DNA from: Oscillospiraceae bacterium
GTDB lineage: Bacteria > Bacillota > Clostridia > Oscillospirales > Ruminococcaceae
DNA: 32,495 nt
Assembly (NCBI GenBank): GCA_022768245.1
Contig: JALEMR010000026.1
Span: forward strand, 1 to 32,495
Direction of reading: 5' to 3'
The notes under the pieces are model-generated. The model saw only the letters and a program-made list of their open reading frames with translations. It made no database searches and had not been told where the DNA came from. The position numbers and the translations under genes were made by a program. The stretch's first letter is position 1, and the number at the start of each line of letters is the position of its first letter. Positions 27,317 through 32,495 of the stretch are shown piece by piece.

Positions 27317-27335
27317 TATTATCAAAATGATAATA
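27317..27335. promoter_or_regulatory. Perfect 8-3-8 palindrome, candidate NAD-salvage operator
   Basis: TATTATCA-AAA-TGATAATA is a perfect inverted repeat over the expected transcription start. NAD salvage genes in Firmicutes are often repressed by NiaR or NrtR; the shape resembles an NrtR-type site but the bases do not clearly match a consensus I can recall, so the regulator is left open. Confidence 0.6.
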
Positions 27336-27391
27336 ACAAACAAGCTACATAAACAAGTAATTATCACGCATTATAAGAAAGGGTGTATTCT

Positions 27392-28057
27392 ATGAATATA
27401 AACAGCAGAGAACTGACCGCCGCCGTAAAGGAGCTCACCGCCTGTGCGGAAAAAATATCGGCTCTGGAAAGCGTTTCCCTTGAGAGCTTTGTGACGGAGG
27501 AAACTATGCTTATCATCGTTGATATAGTCAATGGCTTTGTGCGGGAGGGAGCTATGGCCTCGCCCCGCGTGGAGGATATTATCCCGCCTTCTGCCGAGCT
27601 GCTTCGCCGCTGCAATGCTGCGGGGATATATTCCGTCGCCCTTGCCGACTGCCACAGCGGGGACTGCGCCGAGTTTTCCGCATTCCCGCCCCACTGCATC
27701 CGCGGTACATCCGAAAGCGAGATAGTCGATGAAATAAAAACCGTCGGCGGATATGAGCTCATCGAAAAGAATTCCACCAACGGCTTTCACGAGGAAAAGC
27801 TCCGCAGGCTTATTGACGGACACGAAAAGGTCAGCACATTCATTGTAGTGGGGGACTGCACCGATATATGCGTAATGCAGCTGTGCCTGTCGCTGAAGAC
27901 CTACTATACCGCCGCCGACAGAAAGTGCAGGATAGTTATCCCCGCAGACTGCACCGAGACCTACGATTCTCCGCTGCACAGCGCAGACTTCGCAAACATA
28001 GCCGCATACAAGCTGATGTCCGACAGCGGTATTGAGTTTGTTTCAACAATAAAGTGA
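27392..28057 (+). CDS. Nicotinamidase (isochorismatase-family hydrolase)
   Basis: The enzyme would deaminate nicotinamide to nicotinate for NAD salvage. The 221-residue product has the cysteine hydrolase triad Asp44 (IVDIVNGF), Lys126 (EKNSTNGF) and Cys160 (GDCTDICVMQ). The nicotinamidase metal site is also present: Asp86 and His88 (ADCHSGD) and His101 (FPPHC). The metal residues support nicotinamidase over other isochorismatase-like enzymes. The start ATG at 27392 lies 8 bases after AGAAAGGG; a GTG at 27383 overlaps that site. The nicotinate phosphoribosyltransferase gene begins 21 bp after the stop, so the two consecutive steps are cotranscribed. It is likely pncA. Confidence 0.9.
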   Translation: MNINSRELTAAVKELTACAEKISALESVSLESFVTEETMLIIVDIVNGFVREGAMASPRVEDIIPPSAELLRRCNAAGIYSVALADCHSGDCAEFSAFPPHCIRGTSESEIVDEIKTVGGYELIEKNSTNGFHEEKLRRLIDGHEKVSTFIVVGDCTDICVMQLCLSLKTYYTAADRKCRIVIPADCTETYDSPLHSADFANIAAYKLMSDSGIEFVSTIK

Positions 28058-28078
28058 ACTGTTTGAAGGGTGAATGAT

Positions 28079-29515
28079 ATGAATGAACGCAATCTGACGA
28101 TGCTTACCGATTTTTACGAGCTGACCATGGCTAACGGATATTTTGAAAACGGAATGGGAGATACAATATCATACTTTGATATGTTTTTCAGACGTGTTCC
28201 CGATAACGGCGGATTTGCCATAATGTGCGGACTGGAGCAGGTCATTGATTATCTGAAAAACCTCCGCTTTACCGACGAGGATATCGACTATCTCCGCGGA
28301 AAGGGTATATTCTCCGAAAAGTTTCTGGAGTATCTCCGTGATTTCAGATTCTCCTGCGATGTATGGGCTGTGCCCGAGGGCACGCCTATCTTCCCGAGAG
28401 AGCCGATAGTCACCGTAAGAGGTCCTGCTATACAGGCGCAGTTCGTGGAAACTATGATACTCATCTGCATAAATCACCAGAGCCTTATCGCCACAAAGGC
28501 AAACCGCATAGTAAGAGCCGCCGAAGGACGTCCCGTAATGGAGTTCGGCTCAAGGCGTGCGCAGGGCTTCGACGGGGCTATCTACGGAGCAAGAGCAGCG
28601 TATATAGGCGGCTGCTGCGGCACAGCCTGCACTATCTCCGACGAGATGATGGGGACTCCCGCGCTGGGCACCATGGCTCACAGCTGGATACAGATGTTCG
28701 ACAGTGAGCTTGAAGCCTTCCGTGCCTATGCGAAGTGCTATCCTGACGGAACCACTCTTCTTGTGGACACGTATAATGTGCTTAGATCGGGCGTTCCCAA
28801 TGCGATAACTGTGTTCAAGGAGATGCGGGAGCGGGGCGAAAAGCCTGTGGGCATTCGTATCGACAGCGGAGATATCGCCTACCTGTCGGGAAAGGCAAGG
28901 AAAATGCTGGACGCAGAGGGCTTCACCGATGTGAAGATAGTAGCCTCCAACTCCCTTGACGAGTATATCATCCGCGACTTGATCGTTCAGGGAGCGGCTG
29001 TTGACAGCTTCGGCGTGGGAGAGCGGCTCATTACGGCGTCCTCCGAGTCGGTGTTCGGCGGAGTGTATAAGCTTGCCGCCGTGGAAAAGGACGGTAAGAT
29101 AATCCCCAGGATAAAGCTTTCGGAAAATGCGGCGAAGATAACAAATCCCGACTTCAAGGAGGTATGGCGATTATACGACAGGGCAAGCGGAAAGGCTATC
29201 GCGGACGTTATCACCTGCGCGGGAGAAGTCATCGGCGACAATGAGCCCTATGAGATATTCGACCCCGAGCACCCCTACAAGCGCAAGACCGTAACCGACT
29301 TCACGGCGAAAAAGCTTATGGTGCAGATATTCGACGGCGGCAAATGCGTATACGAAAGCCCCTCCGCCGGCGAGATAAGGGAATACTGCGCCCGTCAGAC
29401 CGATACCATCTGGGACGAGGTCAAGCGGTTTGAATATCCTCACGAGTATTACGTAGACTTATCGCAGAAGCTGTGGGATAAGAAAAACGAGCTTCTCAGC
29501 AAAGAATACAGATGA
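28079..29515 (+). CDS. pncB: Nicotinate phosphoribosyltransferase
   Basis: The enzyme joins nicotinate and PRPP to give nicotinate mononucleotide, the committed step of the Preiss-Handler route. The 478-residue protein has the family's N-terminus LTDFYELTMANGYF, the FRRVPDNGGFAI segment, the SRRAQGFDGAIYGARAAYIGG block with the region bearing the phospho-His, LVDTYNVLRSGVPNAI, and IRIDSGDIAYLSGKARK with phosphate-binding residues. The length fits the long Firmicutes form. The ATG at 28079 follows GAAGGG. It uses the product of the preceding gene. A terminator follows. Confidence 0.96.
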   Translation: MNERNLTMLTDFYELTMANGYFENGMGDTISYFDMFFRRVPDNGGFAIMCGLEQVIDYLKNLRFTDEDIDYLRGKGIFSEKFLEYLRDFRFSCDVWAVPEGTPIFPREPIVTVRGPAIQAQFVETMILICINHQSLIATKANRIVRAAEGRPVMEFGSRRAQGFDGAIYGARAAYIGGCCGTACTISDEMMGTPALGTMAHSWIQMFDSELEAFRAYAKCYPDGTTLLVDTYNVLRSGVPNAITVFKEMRERGEKPVGIRIDSGDIAYLSGKARKMLDAEGFTDVKIVASNSLDEYIIRDLIVQGAAVDSFGVGERLITASSESVFGGVYKLAAVEKDGKIIPRIKLSENAAKITNPDFKEVWRLYDRASGKAIADVITCAGEVIGDNEPYEIFDPEHPYKRKTVTDFTAKKLMVQIFDGGKCVYESPSAGEIREYCARQTDTIWDEVKRFEYPHEYYVDLSQKLWDKKNELLSKEYR

Positions 29516-29529
29516 ATAATTAACGATCA

Positions 29530-29572
29530 TCGGCAGCGGTGCTGTGAAAGTAACCGCTGCCGAAATTTTTTT
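29530..29572 (+). terminator. Terminator of the NAD-salvage operon
   Basis: TCGGCAGCGGT (29530-29540) pairs with ACCGCTGCCGA (29553-29563), followed by a T-run ending at 29572. It begins 14 bp after the pncB stop. Confidence 0.92.
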
Positions 29573-29602
29573 CGGAATATTTTTCATTTTTAACATTTTC
29601 TA

Positions 29603-29631
29603 TTGAAAAAACATGCAGAAAATGATATAAT
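29603..29631 (+). promoter_or_regulatory. Promoter of the FtsX-type permease gene
   Basis: TTGAAA (29603-29608), a 17-bp spacer and a perfect TATAAT (29626-29631) give a leader of about 65 bases. The leader contains a spaced direct repeat noted separately. Confidence 0.75.
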
Positions 29632-29653
29632 AGACTTGACCATATATCAAAAA

Positions 29654-29683
29654 TGTAAATTATCCATATCAATTGTAAATTAT
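29654..29683 (+). repeat. TGTAAATTAT direct repeat in the permease leader
   Basis: TGTAAATTAT occurs at 29654-29663 and 29674-29683, 20 bp apart. This two-turn spacing resembles tandem sites of OmpR-family regulators, and the TGTAA core recalls the AATGTAAG repeats upstream of the BceAB-like genes. It lies after the promoter, so repression or a second promoter is possible. Confidence 0.45.
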
Positions 29684-29701
29684 TTCCCGGGGAGGATATA
29701 T

Positions 29702-32359
29702 ATGAGCGTATTGTCATCTATAGCCGCAGGCTATCTGAAAAAGCAGAAGCGGCATACCGTACTTACCGAGACAGGGATAATCCTGTCGGTGCTGCTGATG
29801 ACGGCAGTGCTTGTGGCTGTGAGCACCGTGCTTACCACTATGAAGAACGTGTCCGCGTATACAAACGGCACCTATGACGTTATCTTCAACGAGCTCTCCA
29901 AGGACGACGTTATCAGTATCAGAAATATGGATATATTTGAAAAATCCTGTCAGTACAGCATTTCCGCCTATACCGACCAGGTCACGTCAAATCTTGACGA
30001 CGAATATCCTACGGTGTACTACCTCACGGGAAAGGACGGGGAGCTTATCTCCGATTCCTTCCTCAGGATAGGCACCGACGATACCGATATGTTCCCCGCA
30101 AGAATGACGAAGGTCTCCGAGGGAAGGCTCCCCGCAGAGGACGGCGAGATAGCTCTCTCGGGCGGAGACAGGGAATACTTCGGCAGTCCGTCGGTGGGAG
30201 ATACCGTCTCCTTCGTGAGATATGAGTGCGTCAATAAGGGCACCGAGGAGCCCGACGATTCATGGAGAGATACAGTCACTGCCGCAGGCTTTGAGATACC
30301 CGGGATACTGGACAGTCATTATCAGATAACCGACGGCAGAGTCATCACCTTCACGGTGGTGGGCTTTACCGCACAGAACAGCGTGATATATTTCGGAGAT
30401 ACTGCAATGGGCTCATTTATCCCGCAGAAGGATAAGCTCCTGCTGACCTTCAACGACGAGCAGTACGACTTCTACTGGAACCTGCACCACGCTTTTCAGG
30501 ATATCGGACTGGAGATAGACGATTTCGACTACTCCTTCAATCAGGAGTACCTCAACATGATAAACAAGGGCGTGAACGCCAAGTCCTTCAATACTATAAT
30601 GTATATGCTCATTTATCTTATGATACTGTTCATCATGTTCTGCGTGAGAATGGTCATAGACAACTCCTTCGAGATATCCTCCCACGAGAGGATTCGCCAG
30701 TACGGCGTTATCCGCGCAGTGGGCGCTTCCAAAAAGCAGATACTGGGGATACTTGTATCTGAAGCACTGCTGCTGTCGGCGTTCGGAGTTCCCGTGGGGA
30801 TACTGCTGGGAACGGGACTGGCATACATCATCTTCCTGCTTATCGGCAGAATGGACGTGCTGGGAGCCCTCAGCAGCAGCTATGACATCTTCGAAATGCT
30901 GGAATTTTCGGTGCCCGTGTGGGTCATCGTTTCATCGGCGGCGATAGGTGTGTTCTGGGTGCTTATCTCGGCTATCGGTACGGGAATGAGAGTTAATAAG
31001 CTGTCCCCCGTGGAGGCGATGCGCGCCGCAAAGAAGAAGGTAAAGCTGGGCAGTCCCGAAAGAAAAAAGACCCAGGGCATAGCAGGCGTGGAATGGCTCA
31101 TAGCCTTCCGCAGCATACGCAGGAACAACAAGCGTTTTCTTATCACGCTGGTGTCCATGGCGATAAGCGTTGTCATCTATGCGGGATTTTCCTATGCGGC
31201 AGACGTGGTAGCGGGCAGCTTTGAAAACACCTACTCCGACAGCAGGACTCCCTACGATTACGAGGTCACAGTCTACGATATGGAGTCGGGAGATACCGCA
31301 ATAAACGCAGAGGAAATGGTCCGCTCGGGACATTTTGAGAATGTGCAGTACGATTCCCATATCGTATATCTGGTTCAGAGCGATGAAAACACCAGCTCCA
31401 ACGAGCGCATTTCGGGGTACTATTACATGAGCCTCCATCCTGTCAACGAGAACACCTACAAGCGGCTCACGGGGAAGGACGATTATGCCGATTTTGCGGC
31501 GTCGGGCGGAGTTATCATAGACAATACCGTGGCAAAGAACGATGATACATACGACCTGTATTCCGTACTGCCCGAGGAGCTGTACGCTTCGGCATTTGTG
31601 GATTATACCTCCTATGACCCGCAGCTGTTTGAGCTTTACGGCACCTTTGAGAGCGAAATGGAGATGTATTCCAGTGAGAATATGAATATAATCGGCTGTA
31701 TGGCGCAGGAAAACTATGATGCGATAGTGACGGAGATAGGCGCTGATACGGATTCCATAAACTGCGGAGTATTCGACGGAAAAACAGAGTATATGTATTA
31801 CCGCACCATCTACGCGGACGCCGCGGGCGGGGACTACGCTTCGGCACATGACTGGCTTGAGCGGCATTACTACGACTACTACACGGACAATCATACCAAT
31901 GAGACAGCGGCATATGCAAAGCTTGCGCTTGTAAAGCTGTGCGGATATTTCCTTGTTGTGCTGTTTTCGCTTATTGCGGCGGTGAATATCGTCAATATCA
32001 TATCGACTAACGTGCTTAACCGCACCTCGGAGATAGGCATGCTGCGGGCATGCGGAATGGCGTCGGGGCAGATATATAAGATGGTATTTTCGGAAAGCGT
32101 GCTGTATGCGGGGATAGCCAGCATATCGGCGTTCCTTGTGATAGAAGGGATGATAGCGATAATATATGCGCCCTTTGCGCTGGGACTGGGAAGCTTCACC
32201 ATGTCGGATATGCCCGTAACGCTGTCGTTTATCGAGCCGATAAAGTATCTGGTGATAGGCGCGGCGGCTGCGTTCGGGGTAGCCTTTGCGGCGGTAGTGC
32301 CTGCGGTGCAGCGGATAATAAAAACGCCTATCGTGAACGCGGTGGGAGAACAGGAATAA
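29702..32359 (+). CDS. Large FtsX-type ABC permease without adjacent ATPase
   Basis: The 885-residue protein has two FtsX modules: a helix at about 18-45, an outer domain to about 295, helices near 297-317, 348-380 and 403-423, the coupling segment VNKLSPVEAM, then a helix at 477-497, a second outer domain to about 738, and final helices near 741-766, 800-825 and 846-868. The second module has NRTSEIGMLRACGM, the segment that usually contacts the ATPase. Such permeases export or shed peptides or lipids, or act as mechanotransmitters, but always with an ATPase. None is encoded next to it here, and the gene is bounded by its own promoter and hairpins. The ATG at 29702 follows GGGGAGG; an upstream open stretch to 29603 lies in the promoter. 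Confidence 0.88.
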   Translation: MSVLSSIAAGYLKKQKRHTVLTETGIILSVLLMTAVLVAVSTVLTTMKNVSAYTNGTYDVIFNELSKDDVISIRNMDIFEKSCQYSISAYTDQVTSNLDDEYPTVYYLTGKDGELISDSFLRIGTDDTDMFPARMTKVSEGRLPAEDGEIALSGGDREYFGSPSVGDTVSFVRYECVNKGTEEPDDSWRDTVTAAGFEIPGILDSHYQITDGRVITFTVVGFTAQNSVIYFGDTAMGSFIPQKDKLLLTFNDEQYDFYWNLHHAFQDIGLEIDDFDYSFNQEYLNMINKGVNAKSFNTIMYMLIYLMILFIMFCVRMVIDNSFEISSHERIRQYGVIRAVGASKKQILGILVSEALLLSAFGVPVGILLGTGLAYIIFLLIGRMDVLGALSSSYDIFEMLEFSVPVWVIVSSAAIGVFWVLISAIGTGMRVNKLSPVEAMRAAKKKVKLGSPERKKTQGIAGVEWLIAFRSIRRNNKRFLITLVSMAISVVIYAGFSYAADVVAGSFENTYSDSRTPYDYEVTVYDMESGDTAINAEEMVRSGHFENVQYDSHIVYLVQSDENTSSNERISGYYYMSLHPVNENTYKRLTGKDDYADFAASGGVIIDNTVAKNDDTYDLYSVLPEELYASAFVDYTSYDPQLFELYGTFESEMEMYSSENMNIIGCMAQENYDAIVTEIGADTDSINCGVFDGKTEYMYYRTIYADAAGGDYASAHDWLERHYYDYYTDNHTNETAAYAKLALVKLCGYFLVVLFSLIAAVNIVNIISTNVLNRTSEIGMLRACGMASGQIYKMVFSESVLYAGIASISAFLVIEGMIAIIYAPFALGLGSFTMSDMPVTLSFIEPIKYLVIGAAAAFGVAFAAVVPAVQRIIKTPIVNAVGEQE

Positions 32360-32371
32360 ATAGTGCGTACT

Positions 32372-32452
32372 CAATAACTGCCCGAAGGGCAGTTATTGGC
32401 TGAAAATCCTGTAAAACAGGATTTTCAGCGGCACAAATCAAAGATTTGTGCC
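32372..32452. repeat. Three abutting perfect hairpins flanked by GTACT repeats
   Basis: Hairpin 1: CAATAACTGCCC (32372-32383) with its complement at 32387-32398. Hairpin 2: GCTGAAAATCCTG (32399-32411) with 32417-32429. Hairpin 3: GGCACAAATC (32430-32439) with 32443-32452. All are perfect, loops are 3 to 5 bases, and no base separates them. GTACT stands immediately before (32367-32371) and after (32453-32457). It begins 12 bp after the permease stop and has no T-run. It looks like a small repetitive extragenic element; a role at the mRNA 3' end is also possible. Confidence 0.75.
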
Positions 32453-32457
32453 GTACT

Positions 32458-32495
32458 ACCTGATTAATGTCTGCATTTGCCGCCACTGACGGGCG
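32458..32495. other. Unassigned edge sequence
   Basis: The last 38 bases after the triple hairpin hold no gene, promoter or repeat that I can support; the window ends here. Confidence 0.5.

Noticed and set aside
30932-32374. 480-codon minus-strand open frame opposite the FtsX-type permease
   Set aside because: Composition is rich in His, Arg and Tyr as expected from reverse reading of this gene; no promoter or domain.

Overview
This window looks like chromosomal DNA from a Gram-positive anaerobe of the Clostridia, most likely a Ruminococcus-like member of the Oscillospiraceae. The evidence is the rpsG-fusA-tuf order, strong Shine-Dalgarno sites (AAGGAGG type), many near-consensus sigma-A promoters with 17-bp spacers, BceRS/BceAB and YtrA-type cassettes, and a glucose PTS of Firmicutes type. 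The genus is inferred from the general look of the proteins; no search was run. I saw no tRNA, rRNA, CRISPR array, transposase or phage gene.

Layout. Positions 2-3747 (+) hold the end of the str operon: the C-terminus of ribosomal protein S7, EF-G and EF-Tu. EF-Tu has no ATG, GTG or TTG start in the right place and appears to begin at CTG. Positions 3748-4128 hold the tuf terminator, a leftover C-terminus of a serine acetyltransferase and a bidirectional terminator. Positions 4129-11536 (-) form one operon: a 1235-residue hybrid histidine kinase with two Cache sensor modules, a second hybrid kinase with a complete C-terminal Hpt domain, and a DegV protein. A consensus promoter with an adjacent dyad drives it.

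Positions 11600-16600 (+) form a peptide-antibiotic sensing and detoxification module. It contains an OmpR-type regulator, an intramembrane-sensing kinase, a BceAB-type ABC transporter and an unlisted 45-residue membrane protein. Three exact 30-bp-spaced repeats lie upstream of the regulator, and spaced AATGTAAG repeats lie upstream of the transporter. Positions 16630-20315 (+) form a YtrA-type cassette: a GntR repressor, an ABC ATPase, two ABC-2 permeases and a CPBP-family protease-like membrane protein, with candidate operators around its own promoter.

A hairpin-rich convergent junction (20318-20478) leads to minus-strand genes: ptsH (HPr with Lys at the usual Ser46 position) and a ptsG-like EIICBA, then uvrB with a possible LexA/DinR box, a CwlD-like amidase, and rarA. 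Divergently, 27286-29515 (+) is an NAD-salvage pair (nicotinamidase and nicotinate phosphoribosyltransferase) behind a promoter with a perfect 8-3-8 palindrome. Last comes a large FtsX-type permease with no ATPase beside it, followed by three abutting perfect hairpins flanked by GTACT direct repeats.

How it fits together. Between the housekeeping blocks, much of the window concerns sensing and envelope defence: one two-kinase phosphorelay, two ABC-type drug or peptide response cassettes, and one lone permease. The least ordinary items are the CTG start of tuf, the duplicated and partly degenerate sensor kinase paired with a second kinase that supplies the intact Hpt, and the 81-bp triple hairpin element.
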